From Lutjanus erythropterus (lineage: Eukaryota; Chordata; Actinopteri; Lutjaniformes; Lutjanidae), in NCBI GenBank assembly GCA_020091685.1, contig CM034613.1, positions 25,049,541-25,113,540 of the forward strand: a DNA stretch of 64,000 nt, read 5' to 3'. This document shows positions 37,401-55,334 of the stretch, one piece after another (within the stretch, counting starts at the first letter, position 1; each line of letters starts with the position of its first letter). Both the position numbers and the translations under genes were made by a program. Below the pieces are notes generated by a model, which worked only from the letters and a program-made list of their open reading frames with translations, was not told the DNA's origin and made no database searches.

Positions 37401-37959
37401 CTCTCAGCCAATGAGAGGAGAGGACACAGGAAGGTGTTTTTTGTTTTCTGTTCTCCCCCAGGCTTGTTTGGTTTCTGCTTCTTTTTCCCACCTTTTTCTC
37501 TCGTACAATCATTTTTTTTTTACACCACCTGGAAATCTGATTGGTGGATAAGATTGATTCCATATTGAAAATGGATGTTCGAGCCAATCAGTTTGATCAG
37601 TCATTTCACCGCTGCTGTGTCTTCACCTGCATTTTGCTGTTAGTTGGAAAATATGAAACTCCATCCATGTATTTCGATGTGTTGAAATGCTTCAGCTCGT
37701 TACTGAAACAGGAACACTATCAGATTTTCTCATTATTAGCTAGCTCTTTAGCATAACATGTTAGCGAGTGCAGGTTTACATGTGATTTTACATTTCTCAG
37801 CAGTTAAATCACACATTGATGTATGGATTTAAAGAATCAACCTGAAAGTGTGTTTTGAGGAAGAAACATGTTCAGAGTAGAGCTGCATAGATTTTGCCGC
37901 CATGTTGATGTGACGTTTTCTGAATTTTGATTGGATGTGACATCGCACTGCAAGGAAAA

Positions 37960-38310
37960 GTTGTGACATTTTTTGGTAAATTTTGGCTTTCGTGTTGAGT
38001 GCTAGATGAGCAGATCTCTCTCACATCTGTACGCTAATTTTGAAGCTGCAGCTGGTTAGCTTAGCATAAAGACTGTAAATGAGAGGAAATAGCTAGTTTA
38101 GTTTTTCAATTTTCATGTGTGGATTGTTACTTTTCAGCAAAAGCAGACAAAAACTGAGATGTAAAAACAACAATTTGTGGTCTTGTTGTATGTTGTGTGC
38201 TGGGCTTGCTGCCTCTAAATTCCAGTCTGTGTGCTAAGCTAAGCTAGTCTTCTGGTTATAGCTACATATTTACAAACAACGAATGGTATCAATTCTTTGA
38301 TCCAACAGCA
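37960..38310 (+). repeat. Dispersed fish repeat with GCTTAGCATAAAGACTG
   Basis: Left block CTGGTTAGCTTAGCATAAAG; right block GTGTGCTAAGCTAAGCTAGT; between them is an AACAATTTGTGGTCTTGT block. I recognise this as a common teleost repeat. A related piece is at 6460-6510. Confidence 0.6.
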
Positions 38311-38885
38311 TTTGCCAAAAAAAGAACTCTTTCTTTGGTAGTCAAAGTTCAGACTCTTTAGCATCAGCCTAATAGCTTAGCATGTCCACGAAGCTTCAGA
38401 CCTTTCAACATATTGCAGCAAAAAAGCAACAAGCATCAACTAAGTTTAGTGAGCAGCGAACAAGTTTTAAATGGACAAAGGATTAAATCTTATATTACAA
38501 CACATAATTTGAGCTTTTCAGCTTTAAGAGTTGAACTGCTGCTGTAAATCTATAGTACACACACACACACACATATACATATATATATATATATAAAGGA
38601 CTCTGGTTTAAAGAGTCAGAAGACAAAGAGCTGAACTTGAACTCTTTCAAAGCTGTGTACTTTCTTTTTTTTTTTTTTTTTAATTGCTGCTGGTTTCATG
38701 TCCCCTCCCTTTGTGTTTTTCTGTCTTTGATCACACGTGTTCCACTCAGAAAACTGTAGAGATTCAGTGCCTTACGTTTGCTACTTTTTACCGACTTTAT
38801 TTCTTCTTCGTCTTCAGAGTTTGGGAAACACTGCTGTACAGAACAGAGGCTTTTGTTGTCTGTGTTGGATTTTTCTATGCGGTTG

Positions 38886-38895
38886 AATAAATAAA
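38886..38895 (+). terminator. otud4 polyadenylation signal (overlapping AATAAA pair)
   Basis: GAATAAATAAAAAC contains two overlapping AATAAA hexamers, about 1.5 kb past the otud4 stop. A position in the 3' UTR fits, but use is not proven. Confidence 0.5.
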
Positions 38896-40363
38896 AACTT
38901 TGGTTCAGATGGTGCCAATTCTCTTGGTTTTCTGGTTAAATCAGATTTTCCAGCTGGTCAGTTTGTGCCTCTTGTATGATCACATTTGAGTCACATTCAC
39001 ATTCTTTACTTCAGCAGAAGTACAGATACTTGTTTTAAAAAAAAACTGGTAAAAGTAGAAGTACTGATTGAACTTTATTGCAGTAAAAGTGAAAAAGTAA
39101 AGGCTCTGAAATGTACTTGGTATAGAAGTAAAAAGTTGTCTGAAGGACATTTCTACTGACTGTTTCTGTGCAAAGTTAACTGAATATCACCTTTTCCCTC
39201 AGTCTCCCTGTTTCGTCCAGTTACACGATCTTTTTCATTTTGTAACATCTCGTTATTGTCGTCTGTCATTTTGTAGCATCTTTTATGTTGTCTGTCTTTT
39301 TTGTCTTGTAACATCCTTTATGTCTTCTGTACTTTTGTCTGACTTCCTCGTAACATTTTTACATTATTTCTTACTTTTTTGTTTTGTAATATCTTTGTCT
39401 TGTTACATTTTTCATCTTGTAGAATCTTTTATGTCCTTTCTTGTCTTTTTCATCCTTGAACGTGTTTTACATCATTCTTGTTGCATCCTTTTGTCTTGTT
39501 CAGTTTTTTGGTTTTATGTTCTTTTTTTGTCTTCTAAACATAATTTTAGGGTCCTGTTCCGCCTTCTTCGCTTTCTTACAGCTGTTTTACAGCGAGCAGG
39601 ACCTGATTCTGTTCCTTTTGCGTGCTGCAGTGAGAATAGAATTTGATTATGCGTTTGCTGCATTCACGCCTGTTGTAAATACACACAATCTGCGACCGTT
39701 GTAACATATTTTGGATGCTGCCCAGCATACGTGCTGCATGCAGTGTAAATAGCTGTTTTTGTCTTTTTCCGTTTTTCTTGTTGCTCTTTGTCTTTTACAT
39801 AATTTTCTGTCTTGTCATGTGTGATATGCATGGATGGATACACCAAGTAACCGTATCGTGTGTGTATGAACAGTTGACTTACAGAAGTATAAATTTTCCT
39901 TTAATTATTTTGTTAAAATAAATACCTGCTGCTGCAGAAGCTGTTCTGACTGTCAGAGACATAATGAACAGAAGAAGAGGAGGAGTTGGATCAGGTAGCA
40001 TCAGTTTATTATCATTCCTTGTAAATGCATGAGTGTTAAAATACGCTGCTTAATGTTCCACAATGTCGCTGGCTTGTGAATTCAGCCCAGTATGTTCAGG
40101 CTGACTGACACAGAATGCAATGCACTTTTTATTTGAAACGGTTCACAACATTGCTGGCTACTGAACGCAGCCCGGTACACAAAGGCTGATGGGTATTCTT
40201 TTATTTCTTTCTTATGGTTTTAACATATTCTGCTGTTTTGGTGAACGCAGCCTGGTTGTACTTGTGGTAAATGTCGAGGCTGCGATCTGACTGCGAGCGC
40301 TCGCAGGTGCTGAACGCCCCCCGGAGCGTCGCAGGAGGTCAGTTGGTCACGCGGGACGTCGTC
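38896..40363. other. Tail-to-tail region between otud4 and abce1
   Basis: No gene. It holds a TTACTTCAGCAGAAGTACAG-type dispersed repeat (39005-39135), the minisatellite at 39190-39560, and loosely repeated units with GAACGCAGCC(C/T)GGT near 40080-40260. TTTATT on the plus strand at 40005-40010, 40128-40133 and 40200-40205 are candidate polyadenylation signals for abce1. Confidence 0.5.
39190..39560 (+). repeat. Degenerate T-rich minisatellite
   Basis: Loose repeats of about 45-55 bp built on TTTTGTCTTGTAACATCTTT, between the otud4 and abce1 3' ends. Confidence 0.65.
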
Positions 40364-47713
<7,350 letters not shown>

Positions 47714-47889
47714 CTAGCACCTGCGGAGCTGAACGAGAAACGGAGGAGCAACATGAGTTATTTGGATTATTGATCTGGAGAAAAGTGGATGGAGAGAAGC
47801 AGAAATTTGGAGATGTCAAAAAATTCAAAGAGCAACTTATTCAGAGTCAGTGTATTTCCTACTAGCCAGTTTGAAGAACCAACACAGAA

Positions 47890-48150
47890 GACTGCAACTA
47901 ATGTTTGATTGATCTGCTTATTATTCTCACAAGTACTCATTTAGCTTATTTTTTTTAACTGCGAAAAATGCTCATCATTATTTCCAACAGCCCAAAGTGA
48001 CGTCTTCAAATCTGACTACTTCTTTTGTCCAGCCAACAGTCCAAAACCCAGACTCTTCATTTACAATCATAAATAACTGAGAAAAGCAGCAAATTCTTAC
48101 ATTTAAATGGCTGGAACCATTAAATGTCTGACTTTGGCACGTATTTTTCT
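47890..48150 (+). repeat. Dispersed fish repeat ('actgcaactaatg...' family)
   Basis: Contains ACTGCAACTAATGTTTGATT, CCCAAAGTGACGTCTTCAAA and CAACAGTCCAAAACCCAGAC, which are typical blocks of this teleost repeat. Confidence 0.65.
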
Positions 48151-48189
48151 TTAGATTGACTAATGATTACAGCTCTACACAGACACTAA

Positions 48190-48770
48190 GCCATGTACTG
48201 CTGTGGAACGGTTCAGCAGCAAAATGTAGTTTTTAGACAGCAACAAAAAAAATCTATCGGTTTAAATGTATGCTATATTTTGAATATTTTCACCAATTTA
48301 CCTTGCAATCAGGTCATGTTTTTTTTTTTTTTTTGGACAGAAATATACAGTTATATAAGCCAAATGTCGTCCTCTCTGTACCAACCAAAGTCCTGACAGA
48401 AAAACATAAATTTTACTTTGCAGAAAACACAAGTTTCTGGTCTACTGCTGCCTCCATCAGTTAGTTTGTTTGTTTTATTGTGTGAAAAGTGAATCAGAAC
48501 TCTCTTTTTAAAACGTTTAAGTCACACAATAACACAAACAAACTAACAGGCCATGGCAGCAGTAGACCAGCAACTGCTTTCTTCTGAGAGGTAAAATTAT
48601 TGATTTTGTCTATGGGGTTTGGTTGGTTTACAGAAAGCCATATTTGGTTTATATTTACATCAGTTTCCTGTCAGAAAAGGCTGTCTGACAGCAAGGTACA
48701 GTGGTGAAAATGGTCTAAATACAGTGTACACTTGAACTGATGTGGAATTTTTCAGTGACTATGATACATT
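48190..48770 (+). mobile_element. Fold-back MITE-like element with long hairpin arms
   Basis: The two halves are inverse copies. GGTCTACTGCTGCCTCCATC...GTTTGTTTTATTGTGTGA at 48440-48486 pairs with TCACACAATAACACAAACAAACTAAC...GGCAGCAGTAGACC at 48521-48568. Outer parts also pair (TTTTCACCAATTTACCTTGC on the left, GCAAGGTACAGTGGTGAAAA on the right). No coding capacity. Related copies are in otud4 introns 14 and 16. Confidence 0.7.
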
Positions 48771-50042
48771 TTCCTGCTGACTCTGTCCACAGCAGCACAT
48801 CGCTCAGCTTCCTCCACCAGTTCTCCTACTAAGAAATACACTAATGATCAATAAGTATCTTGTAAAACCCCACTTCAAATAATCTGAACTATCGTTTTAA
48901 AGAAATTTCATCCAACACACATAACCATTACATTCACTTTATTGAAAAGATATATAGACAGCTGATGGCGATGTTCAGGTACCAGAGCTAACAGATGATA
49001 TTTAAATGTAGGGGACAGGGGTCAGGCTCGAACCTGTGTTCACTCTGCTGAAGCAACACATTCAATTCTGAACAAAAAGCCTTTGGTTTTAACAATGGGC
49101 TGCCTTACATCTACCACCACAGCCCCTAAACCAGCCTCTACCTGGTCCTGACTGGATCCAAATTTAAAGTTTTCTGGATTTCTTCTTGCGTGGATTTTCA
49201 TTTCAGGCCTTAGGAGGGTGAATTGACGGAAATAAAGGTGCTGCAAGACGGTCCTGTTTGCGCTTCGCAGTCTTTTTGTAGGAAGAGTGACTCACACCAG
49301 ACTCCATTTAGAAAGTCTGGCCTTTTATTGTTACCTCACCACTGACTACATGACTGGTACTAGGTGATTTAAGGCCTTTAACTATCCAGTGGTGTGCACC
49401 TTTTCGATGCGATATACATGTAAGCCAAAGCACACCATACAGGAATAAAAACATAGGTTGTATATTCGGTTAGTGCGTTATTCTCTCATATAAATCCCAA
49501 CGCAGAAACGCAACGTGACGGGCGGTGGCGTGCAGCACCAAAGTTGGATTTATCCTTAAATAACCTCAGGATCAGTGACTCATCCATATGCCGAATTCAT
49601 CAATCAATCGTGACGACTTACAAAACATCTTACAACATGACTTTACTTCCGTATACTTTCGTTCATGAGCAATATAACCTTCAATTTGCAAATTATTGAA
49701 CTGAATTTGGTGTACCATCCAATCGCTACAAGAGAAAACGTAATCATTTTGGGCCACTGTGCCAATATCAGTAGCTGCGTTAAAAACTACACCGTCAAAC
49801 TATCGATAAACTCTACTTGTGTGCTCAGATCGGTTAATCGGCGACACGGTTTGCTAGATTGGACCGTTAAGTACAGGCATTAAATGCTACTAACAGTGAA
49901 GCTAACGATTAGCTTCACATTCTACGACATTAGCAGAGGCCCCGCACTTTGACAGCTGCTCCGTGGGGGAACAGCGCTCGTTTTTCTGGCAATAAACCCC
50001 TAAAAATGACCAAAATGCGGAGCGGTAAATTAAAAACTCACC

Positions 50043-50355
50043 CCTCTTCGGCTCCCGTTCCCCGGCTTCGAAGAAAATTGACGAGAAACGACGTTTAGAA
50101 ACAAATAAGCGGGGGTGAAACTTCTTTTTTACAGCAACGTGTTCCTCTCCTGGAAGCCGGCTGGAAAGATGGCGGGAGAGACGCACGCAGCGTGCGACGC
50201 TGTTGATGACGTCACTTGGAAGCGACGAGGACACAGTAAAGTGGGAGATTCGAAGTGGCTGCTGCAAAACAAAGCGGATTTAAACGTTATATGTGCCAAA
50301 CAGCCTCACCCGATGCACTGAGACAACATATCGGAGACTTTTACCAAACATACTT
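50043..50355. promoter_or_regulatory. Divergent abce1/anapc10 promoter with first noncoding exons
   Basis: A CpG-rich stretch lies between the abce1 noncoding exon 1 (minus strand, donor at 50041) and the anapc10 noncoding exon 1 (plus strand, ending at 50355 before GTAAGT). It contains a perfect palindromic CRE, TGACGTCA, at 50207-50214, and AAGATGGCGG, a YY1-type site, at 50166-50175. The head-to-head arrangement matches the mammalian order. Exact start sites cannot be read from sequence. Confidence 0.7.
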
Positions 50356-50679
50356 GTAAGTTTGACTTATATTTCTGTCGTAAAATGAGTTTAAAAGGGG
50401 CTGAAGGAGTTTTCAGTGCAGTAATATTAGCTGCTAGCAGCTAGCTGGATCTCCACACCAAACTCCATTAAAACGTTTGTTTCTGCGTATTGACATTTCA
50501 TGAATGTCAGAAAATAATTAACGACTTATTATTGAAACGTTATGGTCAATTCTGAAATACAGTTTAATTAATCAGTGTGTTTGATAGTGCTTTTTTGGTG
50601 GCCTAACTCAACTGTGCAACACAGACAGCATTATTTCTCACACCTTGTATTATTTTCTATTTCTTCTTGTATTTATACG

Positions 50680-50995
50680 GTCAAATAGTCCGTTCATGGA
50701 GCTGTTGAATTGGAAGCAGGAAAAATGGACAGTGTTGGGATCCAAGTGACTTTGACAAGGGCCAAATTGTGATGACCAGAGGACTGTGTCAGAGCATCTC
50801 TAAAATGGCAGCTCTTGTGGGATGTTCCTAGTATTCAGTTGTTAGTACCAATCAAAAGTCTCACTGCTGTATGTCCACTCTGGTCCAATCCCACAGAAGA
50901 GCTGCTGGGGGGACTGAAAAAGTCTTACAATATTAGGCAGGTGGTTTTAATTGTTGTGTCTGATTGGTGTATATATTTATATTCTAGGGTTTTAA
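50680..50995 (+). mobile_element. Tc1-like element remnant (second family)
   Basis: In anapc10 intron 1. The frame around 50750-50850 reads [10 protein letters not shown] and [13 protein letters not shown] before a stop. This is the paired-like DNA-binding domain of a fish Tc1-type transposase. The right end is TTAGGCAGGTGGTTTTAATT...TGATTGGTGTATATA, typical of that family. The catalytic domain is deleted. Confidence 0.7.
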
Positions 50996-51239
50996 CCACA
51001 AATTAGACAAATAATGTAACTGTTAGCCAAATGAGATGATACTAGATGTGTCACCTATATGCAGAATTAATTAATTTTCATAAGCTTTCCATTTAGATTC
51101 TGTCATTATTTTTCATCTTTTAATATAAATGCAAACATTAAAATGTTAGAAAGTTGAAAGGTGTGTGGTGTAACCTTGCTGGCTTCCAAGAAAAATCTCC
51201 AGCTAGTGTTTTTTTTTTGTTTGTCTCTGTAGTTAAAGG

Positions 51240-52656
51240 ATGGCCACACCGAGCAAGACACCACCCGGCGCCGACCCGAAGCAGCTGGAGCGGACAGGGA
51301 CGGTTCGGGAGATCGGCTCCCAGGCGGTGTGGTCCCTCTCCTCCTGTAAACCTGGTCAGCCCTAAATCCAGTGCACAGTCTGCTGTGTGTGTCTGTGTGT
51401 ATCTGAGTGTACAAAGTGACAAATCTAATCCGATGTCATTTGAACTCTGTTCCTCCTCCCGTGTCCAGGTTTCGGAGTGGATCAGCTGAGGGATGACAAC
51501 CTGGAGACTTACTGGCAGTCAGATGGATCGCAGCCTCACTTAGTCAACATACAGTTCAGGTACAAAGGAGCTTTGTTCCTTCAGTACTGGGATTTCTGGG
51601 ATATTTTGGAAATGTACTATATTTTCTTTGAAACTCTTTCCAAAACTTTTCTCTTCATGGACCTGTATCTCAGAGATTATTGGAAGATGATGTGCATGTG
51701 TTTAATCATTTGTCTTATTTTGATGCTTCAGTTGCTATACTTGTTTTAAATGTTTACCTGTGTGTGTGTGTGTTTATTGTCACTGATTATTTTATGTGTT
51801 TTGTTCAGGAGGAGAACCACAGTGAAGATGTTGTGTATTTATGCTGATTATAAATCAGATGAGAGCTACACACCCAGTAAGATCTCGGTCAGAGTGGGCA
51901 ACAACTTCCACAACTTGCAGGAGATCAGGGTAACAACTCTTTAAACCATTACAACAGAGTTTTATCATCACTTAAATGGTCTACTTCCTTCTCACATTAT
52001 CCTCCTCCTCCTCCTCTTCCTCTCTGCAGCAGTTAGAGATGGTGGAGCCCAGTGGTTGGATTCACATCTCTCTAATGAATCAGGTAAGAAACTCATGTCT
52101 TTATTTCACTTTAACAAATCGTCCTTAGAGCTGCTAGTGGTTGAAAAGCATTTGAAAGTTTGTGTCCATGCGTCTTTAAGTTGTTATGTATGATTCTTTA
52201 CTACAACCCCAATTCAAAAAAAGTTGTGATGGTGTGCAAAACCTAAATAAAAACAAAATGCAATGATTTGCCAATCTTCTTCAACTTGTATTTGATTGAA
52301 TAAAGTACAAAGAGAATATATTTAATGTTCAAACAGATAAACTTTATTGTTTTTTGTAAATATTCACTCATTCGGAATTTGATGCCTACATCGCCATGCA
52401 TTAAAAACCCATTAAGGAAGAGTTGCCAATGACTAAAGTGTTTGTTTGTTTGTTTGTTTGTTTGTTTGTGTGTTAGCGGACAAATGAGCCGATCAGCACC
52501 TTCATGATCCAGATCGCGGTGCTCGCCAACCACCAGAATGGCAGAGACACGCACATGCGGCAGATCAAAGTCTACACGCCAGTGGAGGAGAGCTCCATCG
52601 GCAAGTTCCCACGATGCACCACGGTCGACTTCATGATGTACCGCACGATCAGGTGA
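51240..52656 (+). CDS. anapc10: Anaphase-promoting complex subunit 10 (DOC1)
   Basis: APC10 is the DOC-domain subunit that, with the co-activator, forms the degron-binding site of the APC/C ubiquitin ligase and increases processivity. Coding exons: 51240-51354, 51469-51559, 51809-51929, 52030-52083, 52477-52656. They sum to 561 bases, 186 aa; the human protein is 185. Preceding 5' UTR exons are about 50220-50355 and 51233-51239. It begins [20 protein letters not shown] and continues with the near-invariant [20 protein letters not shown] and [17 protein letters not shown]. It ends in Ile-Arg, the IR tail that binds the TPR subunit CDC27. The least conserved part is at the end of exon 5 (HISLMNQ), a known variable loop. 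It is divergently transcribed from abce1. Confidence 0.97.
52202..52395 (-). mobile_element. End fragment of the Tc1-like family seen at 1170-2056
   Basis: Begins TACAACCCCAATTC, the inverse of the 3' end at 2043-2056. It continues with AAACAAAATGCAATGATTTG, GTATTTGATTGAATAAAGTA and TATTTAATGTTCAAACAGAT, the inverse of 3' sequences at 1925-2040. It is a solo end, in anapc10 intron 5. Confidence 0.75.
52441..52470 (+). repeat. (TTTG)n microsatellite
   Basis: About seven TTTG units directly before the acceptor of the last anapc10 exon (52477), serving as its pyrimidine-rich tract. Confidence 0.9.
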
Positions 52657-54957
52657 TCTGGACCAACATGTGGCCCCGGAACATTTGGGACTCACGCAAA
52701 ATGTCCAGAAAGGAATGAAAATGACACAGACTGAAATGTGGAGCTGATGAGATTTGATGCTGATACATTGATTCCAGAATTGATCAATCTCACACTGCTT
52801 CTCATTAAAGGGTAACTTTGGTATTTTTCAACCTGCGCCTTTATTTTCTCATGTTTTTCTGAGCGAGTAGTGGAGACAGCAAGTTTTGAAAACGGTCCAA
52901 TATTATTTTAAAAAGTTCTCAAACTGTTCTCAAATTTATGTTTACAACTAAGTTATCCTGGCTGCTTGATACAAAGCTGCAACGATTAATCGATTATTAA
53001 ATTAATTGTCAACTATTTTGATAATTGATTAATCGGTATGAGATTAATCAAGAGAGAAAAAAAAATCTTAAAATGTGAACATTTTTTAGTTTCATTACTT
53101 CTTTCTGACAGTAAACTGAATATCTTTGGGTCATCTCAGGCTTTGGGAAACACTGATTGACATTTTCTATGGTGCTGGTTTTTCAAATTTGATGCCTGAA
53201 GTGCACCATGGGAGCATCAAGTGGTGCTTCAAGTACTTTTGATCTTTTACGTGCTTTAAACTTTGGGTGACGTCCTGCAGCTCTCACTCCTCTGCATTTA
53301 TTTGGAGCTCTTTGTGAGCTGCACTGAACTGTCGTCCTTCAGGTTGGTTCAGTTTGCTGAGGGAGTCATGGGGAAGTAGATCTGGAGGAGAAGAAGGAGG
53401 CTGACAGGTGAGCATGTCAGAGATACAAAGCAAGCGACAAGAGTCTGCAGGAGCTGCATCACAGGAGCACACAAACATTTAACACACAAGGCTGAAGACA
53501 TGTTATGCAATAACTGTTACAATTATTGTAACATTACTTGTAGTGGCTAATTGTTGAAAAAGAGCCAATTAAAAAAAATCAAAACACGCAGCAAAAGGCC
53601 ACTGGTGTACCATGCACATAGTTGGGCTGTACTCAGGCAATAAAGAAATCTACTGTTCAGATGAGATCCACGTTTAAGGTCATTTATTTCAAGTCAAAAG
53701 CAAACATACATGATCTCACATGTTGCTTCTCTCTTGCTCTGGTGAAAAACCATCTCCCTTCCTGGTGCATGACCTGATCTAACCCACCTACCTATGGTAC
53801 CTCTTTGGTTATTACCTGAACTGGTGCTTAGTGCCCCCAGTGACTGCAACAAAAAATACAAATAAATACAAAAATAACTAATAATAATCAAACCAATTAA
53901 ATAGCTACAACATTACTGTTAGAATTATTTCTGATACTGAAGTCACATCCTGCTTTATGCTCAATAAATTGAATAAGTTATATTTAAGTTTGTCTTTGAT
54001 AATAAGAGCTGTAAAATCTAAGAGAATGAATGAAAAGTTCAGATCAGAGCATGTCTCATACATGTGACATATTTTAGTGGTGGTGTGCACCAGAAAATGC
54101 TCCCCAGGAAGTACCTGTGTGTGTGTGTCTACACATAAAACTGAAAGTTAAAAAGACCTGAACCGATGAGCTGATGCACCATTTTTTTAACTTCTGCTTT
54201 GTGCCAAAAGTCACCTGAAACGTCCAGAGAATATTTCAGAGAATATTTTGGATTCAAAACGCGACAAGGAGACAAACATCTTTAAGGTAAAAGTTAGCAT
54301 CTGTTTATAACACTGTGTGTCTCTTATATGAGTTTGAACAGGCTGACTGTTATCTGTTCTTCCTGGTTTGTTGTTTGTTCTTACAGGAAACATGTTGAAT
54401 TGTGCAGTTGAATTAAAATCACATTCATCTCAGTGGAAACAACATGAAAACTAAATCAGTGAATATATTAGGGGCCATCTGGATCTTAAAATAATGTTAT
54501 TATTTTAGGATAATCTGCAATAACGACATTCTTGACAATATGACAAAAGTGTGTTTTAAAGTTTTAAGAAGAAGTCTGTGTACAGGAGGTCCAGTTACTA
54601 TTTTCTGGGGCTTTTTTGACTTTATTATATAAATAAACAGACAGAAAAGTGGATGGGAGAGAAGAGACGGTGACTGAGGCTCCTATTTCAGAAAGCAGGG
54701 TTAGTGAAAACTTTGAGCTTGCTAAGCCTGTGATGAGGGAGACTCTGGGTTTTCTGTTTAAGAAAGAGAGATAAATGAAATTCTTTGACTCTGTGAAGTT
54801 TACCTGCTCGCTGGCAGGTTTTCATCAACAGACTGTGAGTCTTTCTTTTACCGTCACCGTCCTGCAGAGCCTGGAGTGGCTGTCTAACCAATCTCTGCTT
54901 TATTTCTTCATGTCATTTCCTCATTTACACTGTCACGCTTGTTTCAGTGGGCTTTGA
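52657..54957. other. anapc10 3' end and intergenic region
   Basis: No further gene. A dispersed repeat lies at 52975-53150 (AAGCTGCAACGATTAATCGA...AAACTGAATATCTTTGGGTC). No strong AATAAA signal for anapc10 was found close to the stop; AATAAA at 53639-53644 is a distant candidate. The remainder is unremarkable AT-rich sequence. Confidence 0.45.
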
Positions 54958-54967
54958 TATATAAAAG
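54958..54967 (+). promoter_or_regulatory. TATA box for the Ig-domain gene
   Basis: TATATAAAAG, about 135 bp before a noncoding exon whose donor is at 55102/55103 (GCTGAAG then GTAAGA). Spacing fits transcription starting near 54990. Confidence 0.5.
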
Positions 54968-55008
54968 CGTGTATCAGAGCTCATAAACCTAAAGAGGTTT
55001 AAGTTAAA

Positions 55009-55041
55009 AAATTAAGTCCTGCTGCCAATAGGACTTAATTT
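55009..55041 (+). other. Perfect 12-bp inverted repeat in 5' UTR region
   Basis: AAATTAAGTCCT at 55009-55020 and AGGACTTAATTT at 55030-55041 are exact reverse complements separated by 9 bases. It lies between the TATA box and the noncoding exon donor, so it would be in the transcript as a hairpin. Confidence 0.8.
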
Positions 55042-55334
55042 GTTTTGTTTTTTTAAAGAGTAACGAGTAACAAGACAGCAGTTTATATCCTCTGTGCTGA
55101 AGGTAAGAATTGTGTTTTAAAGTAAAACTTGAGTGTTAAATGTTGGTTGTGTCATCATTTCATAATCTTTGTAGATAATTTTATATTATTTATCATTTAC
55201 CTTGAAAAGAGATGGGGGTCATAAAGAATAGAGAGATAATAATTTCTGATTAAAGACGTGTTTTATTTGTGTATTATTCATGAAAACTACCAGACTAAGT
55301 CTTTTGTATTTGTTTATATTTTCAGGAGTTCAAG

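Larger units (their letters stand above)
37401..38895 (+). other. otud4 3' UTR
   Basis: Noncoding sequence after the TAG. It includes part of a dispersed fish repeat (37960-38310). The first good polyadenylation signal is at 38886-38895. A further signal near 39917 would allow a longer form. Confidence 0.5.

Noticed and set aside
50115-50321. 68-aa plus-strand frame in the divergent promoter
   Set aside because: Lies over the CRE and the first noncoding exon; no similarity recognised and it is not needed by either gene.
52243-52695. 150-aa minus-strand frame across anapc10 exon 6
   Set aside because: Joins antisense of a conserved exon, a TTTG repeat and a transposon end.
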